Below, in pieces: positions 11,689 through 27,002 of a stretch of DNA of 64,000 bases; the stretch's first letter is position 1; each line of letters opens with the position of its first letter. Location of the stretch: contig JAEOAD010000055.1 in assembly GCA_036365145.1 (NCBI GenBank), forward strand, positions 3,038,001 through 3,102,000, read 5' to 3'. A model generated the notes under the pieces. The model did not search any database and was not told where the DNA came from. It saw only the letters and a list, made by a program, of their open reading frames with translations. The stretch is from Orientallactaga sibirica. Its lineage: Eukaryota; Chordata; Mammalia; Rodentia; Dipodidae. The position numbers and the translations under genes are program-made.

Positions 11689-11857
11689 TAGCTGGGTGTA
11701 GGGGCGAATGACTTTAATCCCAGCACTCGGGAGGCAGAGGTAGGAGGATCGCCGTGAGTTCGAGGCCAACCTGAGACTACATAGTGAATTCCAGGTCAGC
11801 CTGGGTTAGAGTGAGACCCTACCTCGAAAAACAAAAAAAAAAAAAAAAAAAAAAAAA
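11689..11857 (+). mobile_element. B1 SINE (+)
   Basis: Full B1 with poly(A), the first of three consecutive B1 copies. Confidence 0.95.
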
Positions 11858-11868
11858 TTAATCAATTC

Positions 11869-12030
11869 TGCCAGGCATGGTGGCGCACACCTTTAATCCC
11901 AGCACTCAGGAGGCAGAAGTAGGAGTATCGCTGTGAGTTCAAGGCTACCCTAAGACTACATAGTGAATTCCAGGTCAGCCTGAGCTACAGTGAGACCCTA
12001 CCTTAAAACAAAACAAACAAACAAAAAGAT
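11869..12030 (+). mobile_element. B1 SINE (+)
   Basis: Second B1 of the cluster, starting ccaggcatggtggcgcacac, with an A-rich tail. Confidence 0.95.
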
Positions 12031-12051
12031 TTTAAAAAATTATTTCTGAGC

Positions 12052-12206
12052 CGGGCATGGTGGCGCACGCCTTTAATCCCAGCAGTCGGGAGGCAGAGGT
12101 AGGAGGATCGCCGAGAGTTCAAGGCCACCCTGAGACTACATAGTTAATTCCAGGTCAGCCTGGACCAGAGTGAGACACTACCTCGTAAAACCAAAAAAAA
12201 AAAAAA
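12052..12206 (+). mobile_element. B1 SINE (+) with TSD
   Basis: Third B1, with most CpGs kept. Flanked by the perfect repeat aaaattatttctgag. Confidence 0.96.
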
Positions 12207-12209
12207 AAT

Positions 12210-14180
12210 TATTTCTGAGAGGCAGAACCTAGGAAAGTGGTGTTGAAGATTCAGTATCTGAGGCTGGTGAGGTATTTTGGGAATTAAGAAATCAGAGAAG
12301 TGGGCAGTTAGAGCACAGGGCAGTTCTGCATAGCATATGCCAAGTCAGAGGAGCCTCCCTTAACCTTCATACAAAGACTGGAGGGCAGACATCACAGGCA
12401 CTTTTTCTTTCTGACTTCTTTGTTATTGCTCTCATTTTTCAAGTATTTTGCCTCTGGTTTATTAATTCAACCTCCCAGTGCCTCAGCTGATTTAATCTAG
12501 GAAAAGTTTCTCATTAGCATTTCTACAGGGAGCACCTGCCGCCCCATCTATCCCTATTAACTGATGGCCAGGGCAATGGGGTTGACTGGGAGGGGAATTT
12601 GAATCCCCTCCTTATGACTCATCTATTTTCTAATTGAGAAAGCTAGGAGGCCTAAAAGTCATAAATGGCTTCCTAGTAAAATCTCCCTAAACATTAAAAA
12701 TGGCAGTAAAGACATGCTTCTCACTTTTATAATACCATCTATATAAGATCAGAACATTAAAAATTAACCATCCTTGTGATTATGAATCATTCCAAAGACA
12801 CCACAGATATTACTTGAATACAAAGATCTCAGACTAGTATGGATGGGGTATGAATCAAATCAGATAGATGGCTAAACAGGGAAGATTTCTCAAAACTATA
12901 CTGTCCTAAGATATCTAATGTTATCTAAGGACTATATATTAGCATATATATGATTCTGCATGGTGAACATATATTCTATGTTATAAACCAATATATTAAA
13001 ATGATGGATTATGTGTCTTTTCTCTATTAAAGCAAATTGCTCGTACTGCTGTCATGTGATGGATGTCACTTATAAAGCTCATGAGAGGAACCAGTCACCA
13101 TGATGTAAGCACGCCATGATTTATGTAGACTGGCAGAAGAAAAGGTTCTGTAAATCAAATTATCATTGAAATGGAGCCTTACTTGGTTTCTATGGTGATG
13201 TAAGGCCCTTCTACAATAGACATGGGGCATACTTAAATTCAAGGGACATCCAGAATCCAGACAGGAAGGAAAAGAATGTCAGATAATAGGGAAGGAAAAT
13301 CAACATTCCAGATAAGTCCATACTTTCCACTTTTTCCCCTCTAGTGTATTTAATTTATAGAATATATTATTTCTTCATAACTACTTTCACACAAACTGCA
13401 TTTCTCTATTACTGGTTAATTTTCATTCTGGAACAAAAAGTAATTTTAAATTTCACATCAAATTTTGTCATGCATTCAAATTGTTCATTAAAGACATTTA
13501 TGTCTCTTAGCAACACTCACTCACTTCATTTTTGAAGAGTTCTGATCAGACAGCAGAAGGGCACTGATAGCCCAAAGTCATCTATAAAATTGAATTTTAT
13601 AGACCTAATTTAAGAAAATTAAGATGCTCGAAGATTTTTTTTTTCTTGATAGGTTGACAGAGGTCTGATGACTGCTAAAAGTGGTCATTCTTACCAGCCA
13701 CAAGAGAACCACTTCCCCTACCCAGTCTACCCATTTCCAGTATGCGTGTAATCTGAACTGTAAAGCATTACATGCTTCTTGCATAGTTAAGGCTTTGTTT
13801 CAGAGGGGACAACTATAGGGAACAATGGTACAAATCAGAATTTGGAGTGAGTTGACAGCTGTCTTCATTTCCTGACTCTGGCACATCACCCGCAAACAAA
13901 GCAGGTCCTGCCAGCTTGGAAACATAAACTGAGGAGGGCCACCCACGGGGGTTGAGAACCTGGGCCCTCTCTGGATTGGTACTGACCATATGAAGGTAGG
14001 AAGCATTCCCCTGTCTGGTGGTAAAAGGTTCCACCTACCACAGGATGGAAGAATGGAAGATGAAGCCACCAGGAATCTGATGTTGGGCCAGCCTTCGGCT
14101 TCTCAGGGAATGCAGGAGGGCTATGCATACAAGGAAGCCATGACAGAACCAGAAAATTGTATCTTTGGGTATTTTAAATA
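12210..14180. other. unique intronic DNA
   Basis: Nearly 2 kb without a recognisable SINE, the longest such stretch in MAP6 intron 1. Moderately AT-rich, with no convincing exon. The short open frames near 13344 and 13800-14180 lack coding character. Old undetected repeats or conserved noncoding elements are possible. Confidence 0.5.
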
Positions 14181-14350
14181 ATTTTTTTCTTTCTTTTTTT
14201 TTTTTTTTTTAGGTTTTTCAAGGTAGGGTCTTACTCTAGCCCAGGCTGACCTGGAATTTGCCTTGTGGTCTCAGCATGGCCTTGAATTCAGTGATCCTCT
14301 TACCTCTGCCTCCAGTGTGCTGGGATTAAAGGCATGTACCACATGCCCAG
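14181..14350 (-). mobile_element. B1 SINE (-)
   Basis: Inverted B1 with poly(T), flanked by tttaaataat. Confidence 0.94.
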
Positions 14351-14366
14351 CTTTAAATAATATCTA

Positions 14367-14506
14367 CTTTTTGGTTTTTTGAGGTAGGGTCTCAAGCTAG
14401 TCCAGGCTGATCTGGAATTCACTATGCAGTCTCAGGCTGGCCTTGAACTCACAGCGATCCTCCTACCTCTGCCTCCCGATTAAAGGCATTCGCCACCACA
14501 CTTGGC
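14367..14506 (-). mobile_element. B1 SINE (-)
   Basis: Inverted B1 from ggttttttgaggtagggtct to ccaccacacttggct. Confidence 0.94.
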
Positions 14507-14720
14507 TAAATATTTTTATTATTTATTTAGCAAGCAGAGAAAAAAAGAGAGGAGACAGAGAGAAAAAGAGAATGAGTGTGCCAGGGCCTCTAGTGCTGCA
14601 AACAAACTCCAGATGTACGTGGCGTTTTGTGCATCTGGCTTTACGTGGGTCCTGGGCAATCAAACCGGGCTGTTAGTCTTTGCAGACAAGTGCCTTACCC
14701 ACTGAGCCATCTCTCCAAAC
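14507..14720 (-). mobile_element. DIP SINE (-)
   Basis: Inverted DIP abutting the preceding B1. The head is slightly decayed (atctctccaaaccc). Confidence 0.93.
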
Positions 14721-14984
14721 CCATCTTTGTGTTTTTATGCCACTAAGCTTATTTGCTTCTATTCTTTTCTTTGATCCTCCTTTGGTTGCATTAAAAAAAA
14801 AGTCAAAATTCCACCTCCCCTTGGAGGTCCAAGGTAAAGAATCTGTGTCCTTGCTCCACCCAAAGCTTTAAAAAGAAGCAATGCATGGCTTCTAGGAGTG
14901 CGGTGGACTAGGACAAGCAACCAAGAGCTAGAGCTAGTGGACGGTGGAAATCAGAAAGACATCAAGGCTGGGACAGGGACCTGA

Positions 14985-15163
14985 TTTTTTTTTTTTTGTT
15001 TGTTATTTTTTTGTTTTGTTTTGTTTTGTCTTTTGAAGTAAGGTCTCAATTTAGCCCAGGCTGATCTGGAATTCACTATGTAGTCTTAGGGTGGCCTCAA
15101 ACTCACAGCAATCCTCCTACCTCTGAGTGGTAGGATTAAAGGTGTGTGCTACCACACCCAGCT
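14985..15163 (-). mobile_element. B1 SINE (-)
   Basis: Poly(T)/(TTTTG)n start, then the inverted B1 body, ending accacacccagct. Confidence 0.94.
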
Positions 15164-15194
15164 CTGGTTTTGTCTTAACAAGAGAGAATTTCTG

Positions 15195-15357
15195 GAGCCA
15201 GTCATGGTGGCACACGCCTTTAATCCCAGCACTGGGGAGGGCAGAGGTAGGAGGATCACTGTGAGTTCGAGACCACCCTGAGACTACATAGTGAATTCCA
15301 AGTCAGTCTGAGCTAGAGTGAGACCCTACCTTGAAAAACCAAAAAAAAAAAAAAGAG
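15195..15357 (+). mobile_element. B1 SINE (+)
   Basis: Contains gcctttaatcccagcactgg, with poly(A) then GAGAGA. Confidence 0.94.
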
Positions 15358-15695
15358 AGAGACAGACAGGATTTCTGCATATATTCTACAGCATATGAAG
15401 GACTATGCTTGTCATGGTCGCTGGAGAAGGACATCAGTCTGATTTGAGGCCACATATGGGGTCTTGGTAGAGGATATAAACTCTTCAGTCCTCCCTATTA
15501 CACTCTCCTGCAGGAGAAGGCATCTGTCTGGCAGTGGCATTGATGAAGTATTCCATCTACCCATCTAAACACCACTGGTTTAATTACACCTCATGCATCT
15601 GCCCCCTCAGAGTCCCAAGCCCAGTGTTGCACATCTGTCAGCTGACTGATGGTGGATGAAGTTTAAGGAAGGCCTGACAGCTAACCATTCAGAAA

Positions 15696-16052
15696 TATGT
15701 GCTGACTGAAACATCTCAAACCCACCTTCCAAGGCTCAGGGTCCAATGTGGAAGAGGGGGTGGAATGAATGTAAGAGCCAAAGGAAGGGTAGGACTCCTT
15801 ACAACGTGCTCCTCCAGACACAAAATGGCCTGGATATCCATGACCTCACAGTGCCTGACACTACCTACACAAGACCATCATAATAGGAGGAAAAGATGAT
15901 GACATCAAAATGAAAAGAGACTGATGGGGGGGGGTATGATGGAGAGTGAAGTTTCAAAGGGGAAAGTGGGGGGAGGGAGGGAAGTACCATGGTATATTGT
16001 CTACAATTAAAGAAGCTATCAATAAAAAATAAAAATAAAAAAAGGAATATAA
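15696..16052 (+). mobile_element. L1 3' UTR fragment (+)
   Basis: It has tggatatccatgacctcaca and gatgatgacatcaaaatga, a G-run block near 15925-15980, then an (AATAAAA)n tail. The 17390-17660 copy shares the same blocks. Confidence 0.8.
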
Positions 16053-16473
16053 AAAAAAGAAATATGTGCTGAATGGATGAGGGGTGAGAGAGCTTACTGG
16101 AAGGACCCAGGCTCCATCCAGCATAGGGAGACTTCCGAATACTGGGGAGCTGTTTCCATGCTCAAAAGCATTCATTTACAAAAAAAGTGACTGTGCAAAA
16201 GAGGGTGTTCCATATATGAACACACGTGTAAGACACACATCCACAGAACATGAAGGGCACAGAGAAAGAAAGGAAGTGTCTCAGCAGGATTCTGAGAGGC
16301 TGGAGGCATCCAGGAAGCACAAGCCAGAATCATGAAATATATGTAGGAATATATGTAGGAAGCCAGAATGGAAACAAAATGAACTGAACTGGGCATGCCC
16401 AGTTCTCCTGAGTCATCGCTCTTAATCCTCCCATTGTTATCATGGTGTTTGTCACGTAGTAGGTATTAAAAAT

Positions 16474-16618
16474 TACTGGGTGTGGTAACACACGCCTTTA
16501 ATCCCAGCACTCAGGAGGCAGAGGTAGGAGGATCACTGTGAGTTCGAGGCCACCCTGAGACTACATAGTGAATTCCAGGTCAGCCTGAGCTACAGTGAGA
16601 CCCTACCTCGGGAGAAAA
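16474..16618 (+). mobile_element. B1 SINE (+)
   Basis: Complete B1 body whose A-tail runs into a TA/TG/CA microsatellite. Confidence 0.94.
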
Positions 16619-16699
16619 AAAAAATATATATATATATATATATCTGTATATACATATACATATATACACATACATACATACATACACACACACATAATG
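16619..16699 (+). repeat. (TA)n-(TACA)n-(CA)n microsatellite
   Basis: A compound simple repeat grown from the B1 tail. Confidence 0.9.
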
Positions 16700-16756
16700 A
16701 ACATTTAGCTTTAAATCAGTAATGTGTGAACAATCCTAAAAGATATCCATTACCTT

Positions 16757-16968
16757 TAAAAAATTTATTTGCACACACATTTGTGTGTGTGAGGGTGCGT
16801 GTAAATATGTGTGTGTATGGGTGCACCAGAGTCTCTTGCCTCTGCAAATGAACACCAGACACTTGTGCCACTTTCTGCATCTGGCTTACATGGGTGGCTT
16901 GAGAATCAAACCCGGAGCAAGCAAGCTTTGCAAGCAAGTGTCTTTAAAGCCTGAGTCATCTTCCTAGC
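16757..16968 (-). mobile_element. DIP-related SINE (-), diverged
   Basis: The inverted body gcaaatgaacaccagacact and end gagtcatcttcctagccc are DIP-like, but the GA tract is replaced by a TG repeat. The 23458-23822 copy looks like the same subtype. Confidence 0.75.
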
Positions 16969-16974
16969 CCAGGG

Positions 16975-17110
16975 ATATCCATTACTGAGTGATTTCATCC
17001 TACAGATAAGAACCTGAGGCCTAGAAACGTTAAGGAACTTGCCCAATATGTCAGAGCTAGCGAGAAACAGCAGGAAAATGACTTCAAAGTACTGGTGGTG
17101 GAAGACCAAT
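16975..17110 (-). mobile_element. MIR relic (-)
   Basis: Contains cctacagataagaacctgag, gttaaggaacttgcccaa and cagagctagcgagaaacag, the reverse of the MIR core. Confidence 0.7.
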
Positions 17111-17389
17111 TATAAGGATACTGTGGGAAACCTCAACAAATGAAGTGGTGCCAGAGTGTTGTCCAGGGAGAGCGAGAGAGGGAGGGCATGGGAGAGAAGT
17201 GAAATGGACTAGGGATGAGGTCACTTGGAAAGACCAGACAAGGTGGGGGAGCTAGGAGGCAGCATCTAGGCTAAGGTAGCAGGTGAGTTGTGTGGGGAAG
17301 GAGGGAGGCGGGCCAAGAGGAACTAACAGGGCCTCTGTTGCGTGGGCGACGCCCTGAGCTGGGCAGTGAGGAGGAAAAGGTGACCAAGG

Positions 17390-17660
17390 TAGTAAAGAGA
17401 AAGCTGGAACTGCCCAGACAGAAATTGGCCTCGATATCCATGACCTCGCAGTGCCTAGCAATACCTCCGCAAGGCCCTCAAAATAGAAGAAAAAGATGAT
17501 GACATCAAATTAAGACAGACTAATAGAGAGAGGGAGGGGATATGATGGAGATTGGACTTCTAAAATGGAATGGGGGGAAGGGAGGGAAATATCAGGTGGT
17601 TTTTTTTTGTATGTAAGCATAAAAGTTGTCAATAAAAAAATAATAATTAAAAAAAAAGAG
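17390..17660 (+). mobile_element. L1 3' UTR fragment (+)
   Basis: Matches the 15696-16052 segment (cgatatccatgacctcgcag, gatgatgacatcaaatta) and ends gttgtcaataaaaaaataat. Confidence 0.82.
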
Positions 17661-17842
17661 AAAGCTGGATTACTAATACCAGCGATCTTCCCAACAGACA
17701 GGGCAGAAGAGAATCCCGGTTGGGAGGGTGACTAAGATGTGGCTAGGGACAGGGTGCGGTCTGGGACCAAAAGGAGGCGAGAACCAGCCCTGGGCAGTCC
17801 TCAGGAGCAGGGGAGGGTGACCAGCAGGAGATGCGGCGCTTG

Positions 17843-17848
17843 GCTCAC

Positions 17849-17850
<2 letters not shown>
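17843..17850 (-). promoter_or_regulatory. MAP6: MAP6 exon 1 splice donor
   Basis: On the minus strand the junction reads ACAG then GTGAGC, an excellent match to the donor consensus. It sits after SSSY and two bases of the next codon, where known MAP6 exon 1 ends. Confidence 0.9.
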
Positions 17851-21400
<3,550 letters not shown>

Positions 21401-21599
21401 TTTCCCCGCCTCCCTCTGCTCTGGCAGCTCCTCCTTCCTCTGTTCCCAGGCAACAGCAGATCTGTGGCCTTGGTGTAGTGAGTTCAAGGCCCCAAGCTCC
21501 TGATGACTTGCCGTCTTTGGGCTGGTGGCTTCACCTCCAAAATCCTTAGGCTTTTTTTCCTATAAAATAGATCCAATCACTGAAGGGTACAGATATTAA

Positions 21600-21656
21600 G
21601 AAAAACAAAAACCAAACAAACAAACAAAAAAAAAAAAAAAAAAAAAAAAAAAAACA
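21600..21656 (+). repeat. A-rich tract
   Basis: (CAAA)n followed by a long poly(A). No SINE body precedes it, so its origin is unclear. Confidence 0.8.
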
Positions 21657-22075
21657 GGAGGAAACCGTCTGTCCCAGAATAGATGCTTTAAAAAGGGAGC
21701 TGCAAACAGTCATTAGACTACATTTGCATCCATTGCTAGGGGCTCCTAATTCTAGCACTGGCTGTCTGTGTACAGGCCTTGCTTAGACGTGGCCTGCAAC
21801 CACCTTGCCTCACATCTCCTCTTTAGGCTGGGGTCTGTGCGACAACCACAGGCAGAGGGGCGCGCAAATGCCCTAGGCCTGGGATTCCAGGATGTCCATC
21901 CTCCTCCCTACTGGCTCCGGAAGACATTTGCAGCTGCTATTCGAGGGAGGCCCAGGGCTAATAGTATCTAGGGAATCCTTGGGAAGCAATGTTTTTAACT
22001 CTTCCAGAAGCCACCCAGTTCCTCTTCAGCCCAGAGGCCACACTGGGAGAGAGGCAGAGAAAAGGTTCTGGAAAA

Positions 22076-22231
22076 GTGGTGGTGATACACACCTTTCATT
22101 CCAGTGCTCAGGAGGCTGAGGTAGGAGTATCACCATGAGTTTGAGGCCAGCCTGGAGCTACAGAGTGAGTTCCAGGTCAGCCTCGGCTGAAGTGAGACCC
22201 TACCTCAAAAAAAAAAAAAAAAAAAAAAAAA
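22076..22231 (+). mobile_element. B1 SINE (+)
   Basis: A diverged B1 (cctttcattccagtgctcag) with poly(A) leading into a (GGA)n tract. Confidence 0.9.
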
Positions 22232-22270
22232 AGGAGGAGGAGGAGGAGGAGAGCAAGAAGAAGAAGAGGA

Positions 22271-22513
22271 GGTTGGAGAGATGGCTTCGCAGTTAAGCAC
22301 TTGTCTATGAAGCTTAAGGACCCGGGTTAGAGGCTCCATGCCCCAGGACCCATGTAAGCCAGATGCACAAAGTGGTGCATGCATCTGGAGTTGGTTTGCA
22401 GTGGTTGGAGGCCCTGGTGCGCCCATTCTCTCTCTTTCTTTCTATTTGCCTCTTTCTCTCTCTGTCTGTCGCACTCAAATAAGTAAACAAACCAAAAAAA
22501 AAAAAAAAAAAAG
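22271..22513 (+). mobile_element. DIP SINE (+)
   Basis: Starts aggttggagagatggcttcg. An internal ggctccatgcccc insertion is shared with the 47999-48240 copy. Ends in poly(A). Confidence 0.92.
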
Positions 22514-22654
22514 GAGGAGAAGAAGAAAATTCTGGAAAGGGGCCTAAGTGGGAAATAAAAGGTTGAGTGAAGGACAGTTGTGTAGGAAAGGATAGGACTT
22601 TCCCTCCAGGGGCTTTCATGCCTTCCTTTCTACCTTGGAGATAAAAACCTTATG

Positions 22655-23010
22655 GACCTGTTTTAGCTCTGTCACTCTCTGTCACTCATTTGGGTAATTT
22701 GGGTTATCCTTGGGCCTTGGTCCATGCCTCTGAGGAATTGAATAAAATAATAGTTCCTCAAAATAGTTTCATGAGGACAGTCCAGAGCAGAAGCTTCGAG
22801 TGAAATCAGATCTGCAGGGATTTAAAGCCCGGCTTCTGTAGTCCTTGTATGGCCATGAACAAAGGGCAGCTTTCCGAACATTAATTTTACCTCTAGTGGT
22901 GTGGCTTTTGAAAACTACAATGATATAATGCAACTAAGCGTGTTAGCTGCAGCATCTGGCAAGTAACAATGGCTCCATCAACGTCAACGGCCGCTATTAG
23001 TATTCAAAAC
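22655..23010 (+). mobile_element. two MIR relics (+)
   Basis: The first (22655-22790) has tctgtcactcatttgggtaa and aataaaataatagttcctca. The second (22795-23010) has tttaaagcccggcttctgta, ttaattttacctctagtgg, agcatctggcaagtaacaat and a gctattagtatt end. Confidence 0.65.
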
Positions 23011-23457
23011 GCCCCCACAAAAGACGGGTGAGGTAGAGCTTTCCACATAAGCCTCTGAAAAGCCTTCTCCAGAAGACCTATGGCTCTTCCAAGAACCTGG
23101 TGATGTGTCCTTCATGTCTGTCCACCTGTGTGTGTGCTGTGCTCTGCTCCCTCTCTAGCGACATCACCTGGCCTTCAGTGACAACTTTCTCCTCTGATTC
23201 AAGCAGGTTTTAACATCAGTTGAGCTGAGGAACTGCTGGTGTTACTAAGGGAGAAATTCATTTATGTGTTGAGATTGAAATCTGATTATACAAACAGCCT
23301 TTTTCTTTAAAAAATAAAAATCCCTTAGAATCAAACAGGATGAGAATACAGCTCTAATTAGTTAATTATCTGTTGAACTTCCTTGTATTCGAGTCTTTGC
23401 CTCTTGGTGATTTGATTTGAATTCCATAAGTGAAATGATGTCTGGCACTGTTTTCCA
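23011..23457. other. unique intergenic DNA
   Basis: No gene or confident repeat seen. Confidence 0.45.
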
Positions 23458-23470
23458 GTAACTAGGAGAG

Positions 23471-23504
<34 letters not shown>

Positions 23505-23822
23505 CCAACCCAGAGCCTAGCTGCTGCAAATGAACACCAGCTGTATGCATCACTTTTTTTTTTTTTTTTTTGGTTTTTCGAGGTAGGGTCTCACTCTGGC
23601 CCAGGCTGACCTGGAATTCACTATGTAGTCTCAGGGTGGCCTTGAACTCACAGCAATCCTCCTACCTCTGCCTCCCGAGTGCTGGGATTAAAGGCATGTG
23701 CCACCACGCCTGGCTAGCATCGCTTTTTATGTCTGGCTTAGACAGGCAGTTTGAGAATTTAACCTGGGCCTGCAGGTTTTGCAAGCAAGCGCCTTTAGCC
23801 TATGAGCCATCTTCCCAGCACC
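23458..23822 (-). mobile_element. diverged DIP-related SINE (-) split by a B1
   Basis: A (TG)n tract at 23472-23502 and DIP-like body gcaaatgaacaccagctgta are interrupted at 23552 by an inverted B1. The element resumes with tttatgtctggcttagacag and ends gccatcttcccagcacc. Confidence 0.8.
23552..23716 (-). mobile_element. B1 SINE (-), nested
   Basis: Full inverted B1, CpG-rich at its end (gccaccacgcctggct). It lies within a DIP-related element and is flanked by imperfect gcatcrctttt repeats. Confidence 0.95.
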
Positions 23823-24136
23823 AAGAGAAACATTTCTATAAACAACACAATTTGGCCTTACACTTTGTCCTGTCCATCTGTAAGACCCTCTGGATTGGGT
23901 CCTGTCTTTCTAAGGAGAATTTCCAAAGGTAAGAAGGAAGACTGAGAGTTGACAGGTAGGATGATTATTCTGAGAGTCACTGAGGTGTCATCCTTCTTTC
24001 ATTTGGGGTGGCTGGTCTCCTGATGCCCACTCTGTGTTTCAGGCAGTATGAGACACCATTTGAGGGACTAGGGGCAAATGATAAGTAAATAAAGCAAAGT
24101 GTAAGGTTAGCTTAAAAGGTGAGCAGGAGAGGTGTT

Positions 24137-24299
24137 TTGTTGTTGTTGTTGTTTGGTTTTACAAGGTAGGGTCTCACTCTAGCCCAGGCTGACCTAGAAT
24201 TCACAATGTAGTCTCAGGGTGGCCTGGAACTCTTGGCAATCCTCCTACCTCTGCCTCCTGAGTGCTGGGATTAAAGGTGTGTGCCATCAGGCCTGGTTT
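24137..24299 (-). mobile_element. B1 SINE (-)
   Basis: (TTG)n start, then the inverted B1 body, ending gccatcaggcctggtt. Confidence 0.94.
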
Positions 24300-24306
24300 A
24301 GGTTGA

Positions 24307-24425
24307 ATTTTTCTTTTCTTTTTTTTTCTTTTCTTTTCTTCTTTCTTCCTTTCTCTCTGTCTTCTTTCTTTCTTTGATTTTTTTGGTCTCTTTTTCTATC
24401 TCTATCTGCCTCTTTCTCTATCTCA
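24307..24425 (+). repeat. pyrimidine-rich tract
   Basis: Over 100 bases of mostly T and C, including repeated TTTCTTTC. It may be the remains of a SINE tail. Confidence 0.85.
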
Positions 24426-24914
24426 AAATAAGAAACTAAATAGCTTAGTTAGGCATGTGATCCACAGTGAACAAGTTAAAAGAAACTTTAGGTTGGAACT
24501 ATCCTAAAAAGTCACTTTCTCTCTTTTTTTGATGGAATTGCTAAATTGAGAAACCCATGAGATTATTGTTAGTGACCTTGTGGTTATTATCACTAGTAGC
24601 TGTTTTTTCAATACCTGGGGTGAGGTTGGGGTAGATTGCCTAAGGTTGAAGCAAATACAGAAAACACCAGGAAAGGACATTCTGATGACGGCTGTGCCTG
24701 AAGGTCCATTCTTCCCTTTCGTAGTAGCAAAAGCACCCAAATTTTAGCCGGACACTTGGTCGCTCCACCAGGAATTGCATTTGCCAATAACTCTTGCAAG
24801 AAAACCAACCACATGCACTTCCAAGTCACTTCCTTAAAATAAGTGGCTTTCGTTCAACGTTGACTTCCTATTTAGAGGGTAGAATGTGGGTCTGGTGACA
24901 GTGATAATCATTTG

Positions 24915-25115
24915 GATGGTTAAGAAAGTTCCTAAGAATACTTGACAACCTGAGTTTGGGTCCTCAGTACCCATGGGACATGCCTGCAGTCCCAGCACCC
25001 GGGAGAGAGAGACGAGAGGATTTCTAGGGCTTGCTGGCTAGCTAATCTAGTGAGTCAATGAGCTCTAGCTTCAAGTCGAGAGCCTGTCTCAAAAAAAAAT
25101 AATAATAATAAGGTA
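24915..25115 (+). mobile_element. B4/B1-ID composite SINE (+)
   Basis: An ID-like segment (cctgagtttgggtcctcagt) followed by a B1-like body (gcctgcagtcccagcacccg) and an (AAT)n tail. Confidence 0.65.
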
Positions 25116-25154
25116 GAAAGCAACTAAGGAAGATGCCCAATGTCAATGTCCTCC

Positions 25155-25405
25155 ACGCAAATAAACACACACAAACAACACACACCTACTTACAAACACA
25201 CACGTATACCACACACACACCCCTACTTATAGATACACAAATATACCACACATACACACCTACTTACAGACACACACACACATATACCACACACACACCT
25301 ACTTACAGACACACATACACCACATACACACACCTTTACAGACACACACACCACATACACCTACTTACAGACACACATGCACACACGCACACACACAAAC
25401 ACATG
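25155..25405 (+). repeat. CA-rich minisatellite
   Basis: Variable units of roughly 30-45 bp built from ctacttacagacacacac and (CA)n/(CACATA) spacers, about six copies. Confidence 0.88.
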
Positions 25406-25423
25406 AAGAGTACGGTATGATGG

Positions 25424-25796
25424 TGTAGTAATCTGCTTCAGGTTGCTGGGATGAAACAACAGACCCGACACAGCTTATAGGACGAAGGGTTTATTTGAAA
25501 CTTATAGATCCAAGGCAAGTTCTGTGATGGTGGAAGAAGCTGGCACCCTTTCACAAATCCACGCAGAAAGAAATACCACAACCATCATCATAAATAAGCA
25601 TACTCCAGTAAGACAGCTGAACTCGGACTGCTCTCTCTGCATACCTTAGACTGGAATTCTAGATCCACCCCCAAACACACCTTAGGGCTGGACCTTAGGA
25701 TCTGCACAGTGATACCTCTTCCAGCCAGGCAGCCGGAAATCCAAGAAGCTTTAATAAAACTGAATCTATTGGGAGACATCCATTCAAACTACCACA
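25424..25796 (-). mobile_element. MaLR-type solo LTR (-)
   Basis: On the minus strand it starts TGTGGTAGTTTGAAT and ends CTACA (TG...CA ends). It has an AATAAACCC poly(A) signal near the 3' end and the cagcaacctgaagc block. The 39121-39513 copy is the closest relative here. The ERVL-MaLR assignment is by resemblance. Confidence 0.6.
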
Positions 25797-25897
25797 GGTG
25801 GTAATGAGGGAAAAAAAATAAAAGGGAAATCATCACTATAAAATTCCTAAATGAAACATCAGCAAACAATTCAGAGTGGCACATAAAAGCAATTGCT

Positions 25898-25899
<2 letters not shown>

Positions 25900-25933
<34 letters not shown>

Positions 25934-26065
25934 GTTTTTCGAGGTAGGGTCTCACTCTAGCCCAGACTGACCTGGAATTCACTATGTATTCTCAAACTCA
26001 CGGTGATCCTCCTACCTCTGCCTCCTGAGTGCTAGGATTAAAGGCATGCACCACCACTCCCGGCT
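25900..26065 (-). mobile_element. B1 SINE (-)
   Basis: Long poly(T), then the inverted B1 body, at the left edge of the 2.3 kb insertion. Confidence 0.94.
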
Positions 26066-26336
26066 CATGTTAATATTCTTTTATTTGATCCTGTCCATTC
26101 ATTTACATAGACCTGTGGTGCTAGAAATGAACTTGTTTTAGTAAGAAAATACTAAGCAAATCAGACCCATTCAGTTTTCTGTAGTGAGCACCCCGCATAG
26201 TAACACTGACAAGAAGTGGGCCATTAGTCACCCCAAACAAAACCCCTCATGCCCCTTCTCATTCTAGCAGAGCCCACCACTCTGACTTCTTTCACTGGAC
26301 ATAGCCCCCACTATTTCTTTTCAATAAACAATATGT

Positions 26337-26466
26337 AGCCTGGGTGGTAGTACATGCCTATAATCCTGGCACTTGGGAGGCAGAATCAGGAGATTGCTGC
26401 AAAGGTCTATATAGCAAGTTCCAGGCTAGCCAGAGGTACATAGAGAGACTCTATCTTAAACAAAAC
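26337..26466 (+). mobile_element. old B1 SINE (+)
   Basis: Diverged B1 (catgcctataatcctggcac) with a short A-rich end. Confidence 0.75.
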
Positions 26467-26477
26467 AGCATGCATTC

Positions 26478-26573
26478 TTGGAGGCTGAGACATGGTTCAT
26501 TGGATGAAGTGCTTGCTGTGCAAGCGTGAGGACCTGAGTTTGGATCCCCAGTTCCCACATAAAAGCCAGTCAT
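26478..26573 (+). mobile_element. B4-type SINE head (+)
   Basis: ID-like text (gaagtgcttgctgtgcaagc, tttggatccccagttccca), cut off by a DIP insertion. Confidence 0.6.
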
Positions 26574-26745
26574 GGGGCTGTAGAGATTGTGTGGCAGTTA
26601 AAGGCACTTGCCTACAAAGTGTGATGGCCCAGGTTGGATTCCTCAGTAGCCACGTAAAGCCTAATGCACAAAGTGTCCCATATGCCTTGAGTTCATTTGC
26701 AGCAGCAGGAGGCCCTGGCATGCCCATACTCTCTGTCTCTCTTAA

Positions 26746-26784
<39 letters not shown>

Positions 26785-26787
26785 ATC
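26574..26787 (+). mobile_element. DIP SINE (+)
   Basis: Starts tggggctgtagagattgtgt and ends in an (AAAT)n run at 26742-26786. Confidence 0.92.
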
Positions 26788-26805
26788 TTTAAAAACCAAA
26801 AAAAA

Positions 26806-26988
26806 AATTATTTATTGGAGAGAGAGAAAGGCAGATAGAGAGAAAATGAGTACACCTCCAACTACTATAAACAAACTCCAGACATGCACCACCTTGTGCA
26901 TCTGGCTTATGTGGGTACTATGGAATCAAACCTGGGTCCTCAGGTTTACAGGCAAGCACCTTAACAGCTAAGCCATCTCTCCAGCTTT
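26806..26988 (-). mobile_element. DIP SINE (-)
   Basis: Inverted DIP facing the previous copy, ending gccatctctccagc. Confidence 0.92.
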
Positions 26989-27002
26989 TATTTTTATTTT
27001 TT

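Larger units (their letters stand above)
1..17848 (-). other. MAP6: MAP6 intron 1 (5' part)
   Basis: Everything left of the MAP6 exon 1 donor is taken as intron 1 of MAP6, transcribed right to left. I see no MAP6 exon 2 (it should begin coding NEFRAW after the SSSYR end of exon 1), so the intron extends beyond the window. It holds SINEs, old L1/L2/MIR relics and unique DNA, listed separately. Confidence 0.8.
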